Counted from the stretch's first letter, positions 47,382 through 56,374 are shown. The stretch: DNA of 60,442 bases from ZC4RG42 sp003242425 (GCA_937907425.1 CALCIE010000001.1:1-60442); one strand, 5' to 3'. Notes: generated by a model not told the origin, from the sequence alone. Program-made: numbers and translations.

Positions 47382-47705
47382 ATGCCTCACGTTGTCACCG
47401 AAGCCTGTATCAAGTGCAAGCACACCGACTGCGTCGACGTCTGTCCGGTCGATTGCTTCCGCGAAGGTCCGAACTTCCTCGTCATCGATCCGGACGAGTG
47501 TATCGACTGCGCGGTTTGCATTCCCGAGTGCCCGGTGAACGCGATCTACGCGGAAGAGGACGTGCCCGAGGACCAGCGTGTCTTCATCGAGCTCAACGCC
47601 GAGCTGGCGCGCGAATGGCCCGTCATCACCGACCGCAAGGATCCGCTGCCCGACGCGGACAAGTGGAAGGACGTGAAGAACAAACTGCACCTGCTGGAAC
47701 GCTGA
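47382..47705 (+). CDS. fdxA: Ferredoxin FdxA (7Fe type)
   Basis: 107 residues. Cys pattern of the seven-iron type: CIKCKHTDCVDVCPVDCF for the first cluster region and CIDCAVCIPECPV for the second. C-terminal tail as in Azotobacter FdI (WPVITDRKDPLPDADKW). Low-potential electron carrier in the cytoplasm. ATG at 47382 with AGGA upstream. The next gene on the same strand is a large ferredoxin/NAD(P)-type flavoprotein, a probable partner. Confidence 0.95.
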   Translation: MPHVVTEACIKCKHTDCVDVCPVDCFREGPNFLVIDPDECIDCAVCIPECPVNAIYAEEDVPEDQRVFIELNAELAREWPVITDRKDPLPDADKWKDVKNKLHLLER

Positions 47706-47713
47706 ACGCCGTC

Positions 47714-47741
47714 ACGCCGGACGCGCAGCGCGCGCCGGCGT
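47714..47741 (+). terminator. Weak hairpin after fdxA
   Basis: ACGCCGG / CCGGCGT arms around a GC-rich loop, without a true U tract. May only attenuate or stabilise the fdxA message. Confidence 0.35.
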
Positions 47742-47822
47742 CCGCTTCATTGTTGAAGTACCGATTCAGACCTTAAGCCGAGCGCGCGAAACGTCTTCCG
47801 GCGGCGCGCGCAGGACCGCCGA

Positions 47823-50800
47823 ATGCTTCGACTCGCTTACAACCTCGAATTTGCCGATCTCTACCGGCGCGAAGGGCTCGTCAAGCTCGACGCGCACTTC
47901 CTCGATTTCCTCAGTGCCGCCGACGCGGCGCTGAAGGAGCGTCTGCTCGCCGCGCGCGCCGATCCGTCGGCCCTGGCGCAGAAGGACGAATCCAAGCTGC
48001 TGCTCGATCTCGCGCCGCATCTGGAGCGCTTCCTGTCGCAACTGTTCGGCATCGCCGACGAGGTGCTGGCGCTCGCACGCAAGCATGACGAACTCGGTCC
48101 GCTCTACACCGTCAAGCGACAGTTCGTGCAGCGCCGCGCGGCGACCAAGATCAAGCCGGCCGAGGCGGAAGGCTTCGACGGTTCCGCGCTGCGGCGCGAG
48201 CTGACGGAGCTGTTCGGCAACCGCTTCGACGAGCTCACGTTCGCCACGCACGTCGACGCCTGGATGAAGGACGAGGCGGCGCACGCGCGCGAACTCGATC
48301 TCGCGCTCAAGTACGCGGCCTGGGCGCTGCACACGCCGGCCGGCCGGCGCGCGCATCACGACGGCGTGCTGTTCAAGCAGCCGGCCAAGACCGATCCCTA
48401 CAACCTGCTGCTGCACGCGCGCCGCGAAACCGAAAACGGCGTCACGACCTACAGGATCGAGCCCGATCATCTGCGCCGCCGCGAAGGTTTCAAGCTCACC
48501 GATCCGGGCACCGATCTCACCGGCGCGCTCGACCAGGCCAACTACTGCATCTGGTGCCACAACCAGGGCAAAGACTCCTGCTCCAAAGGTCTGCGCGAAA
48601 AGGCGCCCGCCGATGCGCCGCAGCAGATCGTGTTCAAGAAGAGCGTGTTCAACGTCACGCTCGCGGGCTGTCCGCTGGAAGAGAAGATTTCCGAGTTCCA
48701 CACCGCCAAGGCGCACGGCCTGCCGCTGGCGGCACTGGCCATCATCACGGTGGACAACCCCATGGCGGCGGCCACGGGGCACCGCATCTGCAACGACTGC
48801 ATGAAGGCCTGCATCTACCAGAAGCAGGAACCGGTCAACATCCCGCAGTCGGAGACGCGCACGCTCAAGGACGTGCTCGAGCTGCCCTACGGCTTCGAGA
48901 TCTATTCGCTGCTCACGCGCTGGAACCCACTCAACATCCGCCGCCCCTATCCTGCGGAATCGACGGGCTACAAGGTGCTGGTCGCGGGGCTCGGCCCGGC
49001 CGGCTATGCGGTGGCGCACAACCTGCTCAACGACGGTCATACCGTGGTGGGCATCGACGGCCTCAAGATCGAGCCGCTTGATCCCGCGCTGAGCGGCGTT
49101 GCGGCAGACGGCAGCCGCGTGCCCTTCCGGCCCATCCGCGACGTCAACGAGCTCTTCGAGGAACTCGACGAGCGCATCCCCTCGGGTTTCGGCGGCGTGG
49201 CCGAGTACGGCATCACGGTGCGCTGGAACAAGAACTTCCTCAAGATCATCCGCCTGCTGCTGGAACGCCGTGCCGAGTTCGCCATGTTCGGCGGTGTGCG
49301 CTTCGGCGGCACCATCACGCTGGAAGACGCCTACGCCATGGGTTTCGACCACGTGGCGCTCGCCATGGGCGCGGGCAAGCCCACCGTGCTCGACATCCCG
49401 AACGGGCTTGCGCGCGGCGTGCGCACCGCGTCGGACTTCCTCATGGCGCTGCAGCTCACCGGCGCGGCCAAAGCCGATTCCGTCGCCAACATGCAGCTGC
49501 GCCTGCCCGTGGTGGTGATCGGCGGCGGTCTGACGGCCATCGACGCGGCCACCGAGGCGCTCGCCTACTACGTCGTACAGGTCGAGAAATTCCTGCGCCG
49601 CTATGAGGCGCTCAGCAAGGAGATCGGCGAGGACGCGGTACGCGGTCAGTGGGATGCGGAAGAGCGCGAAGTCGCCGATGAATTCCTCTCGCACGCGCGA
49701 GCCATCCGCGCCGAGCGTGCCCTGGCCGAACAGGAGAAACGCGAGCCGCGCATCATCGAGCTGCTGCAGCAATGGGGGGGCGCGACCATCGCCTACCGCC
49801 GCCGTCTGATCGACAGCCCCTCCTACACCCTCAACAGCGAAGAAGTCGAGAAGGCGCTGGAGGAAGGCATCGTGTTCGCCGAATGCCTCAATCCCGTGGC
49901 GATCGACGTCGATCAATACGGCGCGGCGAAGAGCATCCGCTTCAGCAAGCAGCGTCTCGACGAAAACAGCAAATGGCTCGCCGACGGCGAACATACGCTG
50001 CCGGCACGCACCGTCTTCATCGCCGCGGGCACGCAGCCCAACACCGTGCTCGCCCGCGAGGACGCGGCGCATTTCAAGCTCGACGGCAAGTACTTCCAGG
50101 CCTGCGACGAGGAAGGTCGTCCGGTCAAACCGCAGTACTCGATTTCCAAGCCTGCGCGCGCCGACGTGCTGCTCTCGCGCCAGGCCGACGGCCGTTTCGT
50201 GTCCTACTTCGGCGACCTGCATCCCTCGTACTTCGGCAACGTGGTGAAGGCGCTGGGCTCGGCCAAGCAGGGCTATCCGGTCATCAGCCGCGTGCTGCGC
50301 CAGCGCCCGCCGGCCGATGCGCGCAGCGCCGGCGATTTCTTCGCGCAGCTCAATCACGACCTGCGCGCGACGGTGCACGAAGTGAAGCGGCTCACGCCTA
50401 GCATCGTCGAGGTGACGCTCAAGGCGCCGCTTGCCGCGCGCAAGTTCGAACCGGGCCAGTTCTACCGGCTGCAGAACTTCGAAACGCTCGCGCCGCTGGC
50501 GCGCGACACGCGCATGGCGATGGAGGGCCTTGCGCTCACCGGCGCCTACGTGGACCGCGAACGCGGCCTCGTCTCCACCATCGTGCTGGAGATGGGCGGT
50601 TCGTCGAACCTCTGCGCTGCGTTGCAACCCGGCGAGCCCGTCATCCTCATGGGCCCGACCGGCACGCCGACCGAGATCCACGGCGGCGAGACGGTGGCGC
50701 TGGTCGGCGGCGGCCTGGGCAACGCGGTGCTGTTCTCGATCGGCGAAGCTTTCCGCAAGAAGGGCTCCAAGGTGCTCTACTTCGCCGGCTACAAAAAGCA

Positions 50801-51341
50801 GATCGACCGCTACAAGGTTCAGGAGATCGAAGCGGCGGCCGACATCGTGGTCTGGTGCTGCGACGAGGCACCCGGCTTCACGCCCAACCGGCCGCAGGAC
50901 CGCAGCTTCGTCGGCAACATCGTGCAGGCGATGCTCGCCTACGCGAAGGGCGAGCTCGGCGACAACGCCATCCGCATGCAGGACGTGGACCGCATCATCG
51001 CCATCGGCTCCGACCGCATGATGGCCGCCGTGGGACAGGCGCGGCACGAGGCGCTCAAGCCCTATCTCAAGCCGCATCACTACGCCATCGGCTCCATCAA
51101 CTCGCCGATGCAGTGCATGCTGAAGGAGATCTGCGCCCAGTGCCTGCAGCCGCACCGCGATCCGCAGACCGGCGAAGTGCGCTACGTGTTCTCCTGCTTC
51201 AACCAGGACCAGCCGCTCGATCTGGTCGATTTCCACGGACTGTCCGAGCGCCTGCGGCAGAACTCGCTGCAGGAAAAGCTCACCGCGCAGTGGCTCGCTC
51301 ATTGCATGGAGGAGCTGCGGCGCCAGCGCCCGATGGTGTAA
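47823..51341 (+). CDS. Fused NfnB/GltD-like and NfnA/PyrK-like flavoprotein oxidoreductase
   Basis: 1172 residues. Residues 1-235 form an unrecognised helical region. Next come Fe-S cysteines: 242, 245, 253 and 283 (YCIWCHNQGKDSC) and 323, 326, 330 (RICNDCMKAC). Then a GltD/NfnB-type FAD motif (VAGLGPAGYA, 385-412) and an NAD(P) motif (VVVIGGGLTAIDAATEAL, 562-580). From about 850 lies a ferredoxin-NADP reductase/PyrK-type module with a nucleotide motif (VALVGGGLGNAVLFS, about 958) and a 2Fe-2S pattern Cys1098-x5-1104-x2-1107-x17-1125. This is the domain content of NfnB plus NfnA in one chain. Ferredoxin- and NAD(P)H-linked electron transfer is inferred; bifurcation is not shown. Follows fdxA by 117 bases. 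Confidence 0.8.
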   Translation: MLRLAYNLEFADLYRREGLVKLDAHFLDFLSAADAALKERLLAARADPSALAQKDESKLLLDLAPHLERFLSQLFGIADEVLALARKHDELGPLYTVKRQFVQRRAATKIKPAEAEGFDGSALRRELTELFGNRFDELTFATHVDAWMKDEAAHARELDLALKYAAWALHTPAGRRAHHDGVLFKQPAKTDPYNLLLHARRETENGVTTYRIEPDHLRRREGFKLTDPGTDLTGALDQANYCIWCHNQGKDSCSKGLREKAPADAPQQIVFKKSVFNVTLAGCPLEEKISEFHTAKAHGLPLAALAIITVDNPMAAATGHRICNDCMKACIYQKQEPVNIPQSETRTLKDVLELPYGFEIYSLLTRWNPLNIRRPYPAESTGYKVLVAGLGPAGYAVAHNLLNDGHTVVGIDGLKIEPLDPALSGVAADGSRVPFRPIRDVNELFEELDERIPSGFGGVAEYGITVRWNKNFLKIIRLLLERRAEFAMFGGVRFGGTITLEDAYAMGFDHVALAMGAGKPTVLDIPNGLARGVRTASDFLMALQLTGAAKADSVANMQLRLPVVVIGGGLTAIDAATEALAYYVVQVEKFLRRYEALSKEIGEDAVRGQWDAEEREVADEFLSHARAIRAERALAEQEKREPRIIELLQQWGGATIAYRRRLIDSPSYTLNSEEVEKALEEGIVFAECLNPVAIDVDQYGAAKSIRFSKQRLDENSKWLADGEHTLPARTVFIAAGTQPNTVLAREDAAHFKLDGKYFQACDEEGRPVKPQYSISKPARADVLLSRQADGRFVSYFGDLHPSYFGNVVKALGSAKQGYPVISRVLRQRPPADARSAGDFFAQLNHDLRATVHEVKRLTPSIVEVTLKAPLAARKFEPGQFYRLQNFETLAPLARDTRMAMEGLALTGAYVDRERGLVSTIVLEMGGSSNLCAALQPGEPVILMGPTGTPTEIHGGETVALVGGGLGNAVLFSIGEAFRKKGSKVLYFAGYKKQIDRYKVQEIEAAADIVVWCCDEAPGFTPNRPQDRSFVGNIVQAMLAYAKGELGDNAIRMQDVDRIIAIGSDRMMAAVGQARHEALKPYLKPHHYAIGSINSPMQCMLKEICAQCLQPHRDPQTGEVRYVFSCFNQDQPLDLVDFHGLSERLRQNSLQEKLTAQWLAHCMEELRRQRPMV

Positions 51342-51456
51342 AGGGCCCGCACCGCGCCTCGACGAAGCGCCCGCTTCGTCCTGCGGACGGGTCCGCACCG
51401 ATGTGTATGGACGGCGCGGCCTCGCGCCAACTACATCGGTCACCATGGGAGACGCT

Positions 51457-52155
51457 GTGAATCGGGAAAGCATCGAGCGCATCTATTCCGCCTACGCCCG
51501 TGTCTACGATCGCCTCTTCGGCCGGATCTTCCAAAGCGGCCGCGAGGCTGCGATGGCACGGTTGTCGCCGCAACCAGGCGAGCGCGTTCTCGAAGTCGGG
51601 GTGGGAACCGGTCTGCTGCTGCCGCTCTATCCCCGCCACTGCGAAGTGACGGGCATCGATCTGTCCGAGAAGATGCTGGAGGAAGCGCGCAAGCGCGCGG
51701 AAGCCCTGGCGCTCGGGCACGTCAGCCTGCGCCGCATGGACGCCTCGAAAATGGATTTCGAGGACGACAGCTTCGATGTCGTGGTGGCGGCCTACGTGAT
51801 CACGGCGGTGCCGGACCACCGCGCGGTGATGCGGGAGATGATCCGCGTCTGCCGGCCCGACGGCCGCATCGTGCTCCTCAACCACTTCACCAACGGCAAC
51901 CGGCTGCTCGCCGCCTGCGAAAAGGCGATTTCCCCGCTTTGCAGCCGTCTGGGCTTTCGCACCGATCTCTCGGTCGACGAAGTGCTGGACGGCTGGCCGG
52001 TCGCGATCCAATGCGATGCCCGGATCAGGCCCTTCGGCATGTGGCATCTGGTGGAATGCCGCAACCGCAAGAAGAGCATGCAGGCCTGCGCGGCACGCAT
52101 CGGAATCCCTCCCAGCGCCGCGACGGCTTATTCCATTCCGCGTGCGCGGCAGTAG
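51457..52155 (+). CDS. Class I SAM-dependent methyltransferase (PmtA-like)
   Basis: About 232 residues. SAM motif I VLEVGVGTGLLLPLY, motif II TGIDLSEKMLEEARKRAEAL, and motif VVVAAYVITAVPDH. The start region (YSAYARVYDRLFGRIFQSGR) and the motif-I context resemble phosphatidylethanolamine N-methyltransferases (PmtA), suggesting phosphatidylcholine synthesis, but this is not certain. GTG 51457 is preferred because GGGAG lies 5 bases before it; ATG 51445 is the alternative. Its stop abuts that of the convergent TPR gene. Confidence 0.82.
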   Translation: MNRESIERIYSAYARVYDRLFGRIFQSGREAAMARLSPQPGERVLEVGVGTGLLLPLYPRHCEVTGIDLSEKMLEEARKRAEALALGHVSLRRMDASKMDFEDDSFDVVVAAYVITAVPDHRAVMREMIRVCRPDGRIVLLNHFTNGNRLLAACEKAISPLCSRLGFRTDLSVDEVLDGWPVAIQCDARIRPFGMWHLVECRNRKKSMQACAARIGIPPSAATAYSIPRARQ

Positions 52156-52833
52156 CTACTGCGGCCGGCTCAGTGCGGCGAGCTGCTCGGCGGCACGCGC
52201 ATCGACCGTCTGCAATGCGCTCACCACCTGGTCGTAGTCCGCGTGCCGGCCGAGCTGCAGGTACAGGCGGCCGAGCGCATACCACGCCTCGGCTGACCGC
52301 GCATCGCCGCGCACGGCCTGCTGGTAGTGCGCGAGGGCGCGTTCGGGCCGTTGCAGGATCTCGTAGCTCTGGCCGAGCAGGAAATGCGTCAGGGGGTTTT
52401 CCCGCGACACCATGAGCGCCTGCTCGAGCGTGCGCGTAGCGCGTTCGTGCAGGCCCTGCGCGCGATAGGACAGCGCGAGCATGTGCCAGGCATCGATTTC
52501 GTCGGGCGAGAGCCGCACGGCTTCGGCGAAGGCTTCGCTAGCCTGCGCATACTGCTGAAGCTGGGCATGGGCGTAGCCGAGCACGAACCACCAGGCGTCG
52601 TTATGGGGATCGACGGCGAGATTCTGTTCGGCGAACCGGACGATACCCGCCCAGTCGGATCGGGCGGCCAGTTCGGCGAGCCGGCGGCGGTTGGAATCCT
52701 CCACGCCCTTCAGGTTGGCCAGCAGGGTCGTGAAGGTTCCGTCGGGAACGAGGGCGAGCGCCAGGCTCTGCGCCGGCGTGAGACAGCCGTTGAGCGTGGC
52801 GCACAACACGACGGCGACGAGGAGGCGCCGCAC
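52156..52833 (-). CDS. TPR-repeat lipoprotein
   Basis: 225 residues, GTG start. Signal peptide MRRLLVAVVLCATLNGC with a lipobox-like LNGC, so probably an anchored lipoprotein. Three to four TPRs (DAWWFVLGYAHAQLQQYAQA, DAWHMLALSYRAQGLHERAT, EAWYALGRLYLQLGRHADYD). Function unknown; cell-envelope assembly role possible. Starts 7 bases after the DUF3460 stop. Confidence 0.82.
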   Translation of the reverse strand: MRRLLVAVVLCATLNGCLTPAQSLALALVPDGTFTTLLANLKGVEDSNRRRLAELAARSDWAGIVRFAEQNLAVDPHNDAWWFVLGYAHAQLQQYAQASEAFAEAVRLSPDEIDAWHMLALSYRAQGLHERATRTLEQALMVSRENPLTHFLLGQSYEILQRPERALAHYQQAVRGDARSAEAWYALGRLYLQLGRHADYDQVVSALQTVDARAAEQLAALSRPQ

Positions 52834-52840
52834 GCGTGTA

Positions 52841-53044
52841 TCAGTAGTTCTGGTAGACGTAAGGCGGCTGCTTGACCTGGGATTCCTTGTCGCGCTTGAG
52901 CTTCTCCAGATCCAGCTTCTTGTCCCACCACATCGAGCGGCCGCGCTGCCGCTCTTCGAGGATTTCCGGTTTCTTCTGCAGGAGGTCGCGGAGGAACCTC
53001 GTCGTGTCGGATTCGTAGCCGGTTTTGATCTTCTTCGGGAACAT
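52841..53044 (-). CDS. DUF3460 family protein
   Basis: 67 residues. ESDTTRFLRDLLQKKPEILE, GRSMWWDK and the terminal SQVKQPPYVYQ match DUF3460, a small betaproteobacterial family of unknown function. No signal peptide. Upstream of and close to the TPR lipoprotein gene. Confidence 0.85.
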   Translation of the reverse strand: MFPKKIKTGYESDTTRFLRDLLQKKPEILEERQRGRSMWWDKKLDLEKLKRDKESQVKQPPYVYQNY

Positions 53045-53164
53045 GGTGACGACCAGGGAAAACGATTGAATGCCCGGAATTATAAGCGCAGCGGGTAGGG
53101 AAAGCGCGCTCCGGCATGGGTATTGCACCGGCCTCGCCCGGACCTTCCTCCATCCGGAGCCCCG

Positions 53165-53314
53165 ATGTCCCTGACGAGCATCCTGTTGATCGTACTGGTC
53201 CTGCTGCTCATCGGCGCTCTGCCCGTCTACCCGTACAGCAGCAGCTGGGGCTACGCGCCGAGCGGCATCCTCGTCGCCGTCCTGGTGATCGTCGCGCTGT
53301 TCGTGCTGCTTTGA
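53165..53314 (+). CDS. DUF3309 family small membrane protein
   Basis: 49 residues, two hydrophobic segments (ILLIVLVLLLIGALPV and ILVAVLVIVALFVLL) separated by YPYSSSWGYAPSG, the DUF3309 signature. Function unknown. GGAG lies 6 bases before the ATG at 53165. It precedes the LexA box by 31 bases. Confidence 0.85.
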   Translation: MSLTSILLIVLVLLLIGALPVYPYSSSWGYAPSGILVAVLVIVALFVLL

Positions 53315-53344
53315 ATCCGGCCGGGCTTGCGCTCCGCCCGGCAC

Positions 53345-53360
53345 CTGTATATAACTACAG
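53345..53360 (+). promoter_or_regulatory. LexA box (SOS operator)
   Basis: CTGTATATAACTACAG matches the LexA consensus CTGT-N8-ACAG, with the alternating AT centre. It lies 29 bases before the ATG of the first cassette gene and overlaps a -10-like TATAAC. Implies that the whole downstream operon, including lexA, is SOS-induced and autoregulated. Confidence 0.85.
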
Positions 53361-53388
53361 TCCTCGTCCGCCCTTTCAGGAGGCGTCC

Positions 53389-53787
53389 ATGGATCAGGAC
53401 AAAGCGCGTTCCATCTTGAAAGCCCTGGCCGAAGGCCTGGACCCGCGCAGCGGCGAAGCTTTCCCGGCCGACAGCCCCTACCAGCATCCGGACGTGATCC
53501 GGGCGCTGTACGCGGCATTGGAAGCCATGCATCCGCGCGCCGACCGGCGCGATGCGCCCCGGCGCAGCGCCCCCGGTAACGCCGGCAAGCCCTGGTCCAA
53601 GGAAGAGGATGAGCGCCTGCTGGCCGCCTTCGCCGCCGGCCTCAGCATCGAGGCCCTAGCCGCGCAGCACGGCCGCAGCCGCACGGGCATCGAAGCGCGC
53701 CTGGCCAAGTACGGCAAGGTGCCGCCGCCCGCCGCCCTGCCTTCCACCCGCCTCCGGGGGGCACAGCCTGCCTCGCCCACCGCTTGA
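53389..53787 (+). CDS. SANT/Myb-like HTH protein, first gene of the SOS operon
   Basis: 132 residues. AGGAGG (53379-53384) stands 4 bases before the ATG. Residues 1-45 have a conserved-looking segment (ARSILKALAEGLDPRSGE, YQHPDVIRALY). Residues about 66-110 form a SANT/Myb-like helix-turn-helix (KPWSKEEDERLLAAFAAGLS, LAAQHGRSRTGIEARLAKYG), which suggests DNA binding. It ends 7 bases before lexA and lies behind the LexA box. Function unknown; a role in the SOS response is inferred from position. Confidence 0.8.
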   Translation: MDQDKARSILKALAEGLDPRSGEAFPADSPYQHPDVIRALYAALEAMHPRADRRDAPRRSAPGNAGKPWSKEEDERLLAAFAAGLSIEALAAQHGRSRTGIEARLAKYGKVPPPAALPSTRLRGAQPASPTA

Positions 53788-53794
53788 GAGAACG

Positions 53795-54391
53795 ATGAAA
53801 GAACTGACTCCCCGCCAGGCCGAGATCCTGCAGCTCATCCGCGACACCATCGAGGAAACCGGTTTTCCGCCGACCCGCGCGGAGATCGCGCGCATTCTGG
53901 GCTTCGCCTCGCCCAACGCCGCCGAGGAGCATCTCAAGGCCCTAGCGCGCAAGGGCGCCATCGAGTTGCTGGAAGGCACGGCGCGCGGCATCCGTCTGGT
54001 GCAGCCGCCGGGCATTCCGCTGGTCGGCCGCGTCGCCGCCGGCTCGCCCATCCTGGCCGAAGCGCACATCCAGGCCCGCTATCAGATCGACCCGAACATG
54101 TTCAAGCCGCGCGTGGATTACCTGCTCAAGGTACGCGGTATGAGCATGCGCGATGCCGGCATCCTGGACGGCGATCTGCTGGCGGTGCACCGGACCGAGG
54201 ACGTGCGCTCGGGCCAGATCGTGGTCGCGCGCCTGCAGGACGAGGTGACGGTGAAGCGCCTCAAGCGCCGCGGCGCGGTCGTGGAACTGCTGCCGGAAAA
54301 CCCGGATTTCGAGCCCATCGTGGTCGATCCCCGCAACGAGTTCTTCGCCATCGAGGGCTTGGCCGTCGGCGTCATCCGCAACAAGCTGTGA
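53795..54391 (+). CDS. lexA: LexA repressor
   Basis: 198 residues. N-terminal winged helix (PPTRAEIARILGFASPNAAE), the Ala82-Gly83 self-cleavage site (GRVAAGSPI), catalytic Ser117 (RGMSMRDAGILDGD) and Lys154 (VTVKRLKRR). Represses SOS genes until RecA-stimulated cleavage. In the mutagenic cassette it is autoregulated by the upstream LexA box. Whether it is the only lexA of the genome cannot be told from here. Confidence 0.96.
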   Translation: MKELTPRQAEILQLIRDTIEETGFPPTRAEIARILGFASPNAAEEHLKALARKGAIELLEGTARGIRLVQPPGIPLVGRVAAGSPILAEAHIQARYQIDPNMFKPRVDYLLKVRGMSMRDAGILDGDLLAVHRTEDVRSGQIVVARLQDEVTVKRLKRRGAVVELLPENPDFEPIVVDPRNEFFAIEGLAVGVIRNKL

Positions 54392-54420
54392 ACGGGCACC
54401 GCCCGCCTTTGAGGTCTGCC

Positions 54421-55095
54421 ATGCCGCACCGTGCCGCCGCGCTGGCCGAACTGCTCGCCCGCTCCGACATCCGGCGCGCCACCGATCTGGCGCGCGTGGC
54501 CCGGCCCAGCGTGCCGACGGGTTTTGCCTGTCTGGACCGGGAACTGCCGGGCGGCGGCTGGCCAGGCGGCGCGCTGACCGAAATCCTCCCCGCCCACGAA
54601 GGCATCGGCGAGCTGCGGCTGCTGGGCCCCGCCCTGGCTGCTTTGTCCCGTAAGGGACGGCACCTGGCCTGGATCGCCCCGCCCTACCTGCCTTATGCGC
54701 CGGCCCTCGATGCGGCGGGCATCGATCTCGCCAAGCTGTTCATCGTGCGCACCCGAAGCCTCACCGACAGCCTGTGGGCAGCCGAACAATGCTTGGCTTC
54801 GGCGGCCTGCGGCGCGGTGCTGCTGTGGCCGCAACAGCTGAAATATCTCGAACTGCGCCGCCTGCAACTGGCGGCCGAAGGCACCGACGCGCTCGCCTTT
54901 CTGTTCCGCCCGCCGGGAGCCGCCGCGGAACCTTCGCCCGCGGCGCTGCGCCTAGGCCTGGAGACGGTCGACGGCGGCCTGGCAGTACGCCTCCTCAAAC
55001 GCCGCGGCGCGACGCTGCCGCACCCGATCCTGGTGGACATCGGGCCGCCCACAGCCCGTGTGACCGCAAGCCCCGCGCTGCTCACCGCGGCCTGA
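54421..55095 (+). CDS. imuA: ImuA, SOS mutagenesis RecA-like accessory protein
   Basis: About 224 residues. RecA-fold without a canonical Walker A. The conserved start region ARVARPSVPTGFACLDRELP, GGALTEILPAHEGIGELRLL and WPQQLKYLELRRLQLAAEGT match ImuA/SulA-type proteins of ImuABC cassettes. GAGGT stands 5 bases before ATG 54421; a GTG at 54388 overlapping the lexA stop is an alternative. Works with ImuB and DnaE2 in translesion synthesis. Confidence 0.88.
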   Translation: MPHRAAALAELLARSDIRRATDLARVARPSVPTGFACLDRELPGGGWPGGALTEILPAHEGIGELRLLGPALAALSRKGRHLAWIAPPYLPYAPALDAAGIDLAKLFIVRTRSLTDSLWAAEQCLASAACGAVLLWPQQLKYLELRRLQLAAEGTDALAFLFRPPGAAAEPSPAALRLGLETVDGGLAVRLLKRRGATLPHPILVDIGPPTARVTASPALLTAA

Positions 55096-55111
55096 GCCGC
55101 GCTTACCCGCC

Positions 55112-56374
55112 ATGTTGTGGATCGCGCTGCATTTCCCGCATCTGGCCGGGCAGGACGAAGCTTCCGCCCGCGCCGGACTGGAAGCGCTCGCCGCCTGGGC
55201 CGGGCGCTTCACGCCCAACGTCTCGCTGGAAGGGCGCTGCGGCCTGCTGCTTGAAGTGGCAGGAAGCCTGAAGCTCTACGGCGGCCTGCCGGCCCTGGTG
55301 CGCAGCCTGCGCACCGACCTGAAAGGCATGGACTACCGCGCCGGACTCGCCGGCGCACCCACTGCCCGGGCGGCCTGGTGGCTGGCGCGCGCCGGCCGCG
55401 GGCGTTTCGTCACCACCTTGCAATCGCTCGACGCCGCACTGGCGCCTTTGCCGCTGGAGGTGCTCGAGTGCGACGACAAGACGCGCACACTGTTGCAGCG
55501 CCTCGGCCTGCGCACCCTCGGCGAACTGAAGCGGTTGCCGCGCGGCGGTCTGGCGCGGCGCTGCGGACAGGCATTGCTCGACGAGCTCGACCGCGCCCGG
55601 GGCAGGCTGCCCGAAGCGCGCCTGTATTTCCAACCGCCACCCGTCTTCCATGCCCGCCAGGAACTGTACGCGGAAGTGAGTCACACCGAGCCGCTGCTCC
55701 TCGTCGCGCAGCGCCTGCTGGTGCAACTGGCCGGCTATCTGGCTTCCCGCAGCGCCGGCGTGGGCAGCTTCCGCTTCGTGTTGCTGCATCGCGAAGCGCG
55801 CCGCACGACGGTCGAAATCGGACTGGTCGCGCCGAGCCGCGACAGCGCCCATCTGCTGCATCTCTTACGCGAACGCCTGGCGCGCGTGCGGCTGCGCGAG
55901 CCGGTGCGCGAAGTCCTGCTGCAGGCCGAGGACATCCGGCCGCTGGCCGGTGACAATGCCTCGCTGTTCCACGACGAGATCAGCGCGAGCCGGGAATGGC
56001 CGCTTCTGGTGGAGCAACTGCGCGCGCGCCTGGGCAACGAAAACATCCACGGCGTGGCGGTGGCGGCCGAACACCGGCCCGAATACGCGAGCGTCCGTTG
56101 CGAGCCCGGTATGGCCTCGCAGGCGGAAGCGCGTTTCGGCCTGCGTCCGCTCTGGCTGCTGCCCGCACCCCAGGCGCTGCCCGAGCGCCAAGGCGTGCCC
56201 CACTACGAAGGCCCGCTCAAGCTGCTCATGGGACCGGAGCGCATCCAGTCCGGCTGGTGGGACGGTGCTTACGAAAGGCGCGATTACTTCATCGCCCAGA
56301 CGCCGGCGCGCGCCCTGCTCTGGATCTACCGCGTCGCCGCGCGCGGCTGGTACCTGCACGGATGGTTCGCATGA
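55112..56374 (+). CDS. imuB: ImuB, catalytically inactive Y-family polymerase homologue
   Basis: 420 residues. Y-family fold, but the N-terminal metal Asp is replaced (MLWIALHFPHLAGQ, where DinB has a DxD-type start), and the second acidic motif is absent near the GLLLEVAGSLKLYGG segment. This is the known state of ImuB, which recruits DnaE2 to the clamp. The tail GWWDGAYERRDYFIAQTPAR is typical. I saw no clear canonical clamp-binding pentapeptide. Ends in an ATGA overlap with dnaE2. Confidence 0.92.
   Translation: MLWIALHFPHLAGQDEASARAGLEALAAWAGRFTPNVSLEGRCGLLLEVAGSLKLYGGLPALVRSLRTDLKGMDYRAGLAGAPTARAAWWLARAGRGRFVTTLQSLDAALAPLPLEVLECDDKTRTLLQRLGLRTLGELKRLPRGGLARRCGQALLDELDRARGRLPEARLYFQPPPVFHARQELYAEVSHTEPLLLVAQRLLVQLAGYLASRSAGVGSFRFVLLHREARRTTVEIGLVAPSRDSAHLLHLLRERLARVRLREPVREVLLQAEDIRPLAGDNASLFHDEISASREWPLLVEQLRARLGNENIHGVAVAAEHRPEYASVRCEPGMASQAEARFGLRPLWLLPAPQALPERQGVPHYEGPLKLLMGPERIQSGWWDGAYERRDYFIAQTPARALLWIYRVAARGWYLHGWFA

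Noticed and set aside
47766..51482. Open frame of more than 1200 codons on the minus strand opposite the flavoprotein
   Set aside because: Same cause; the plus strand has unmistakable Rossmann and Fe-S motifs.
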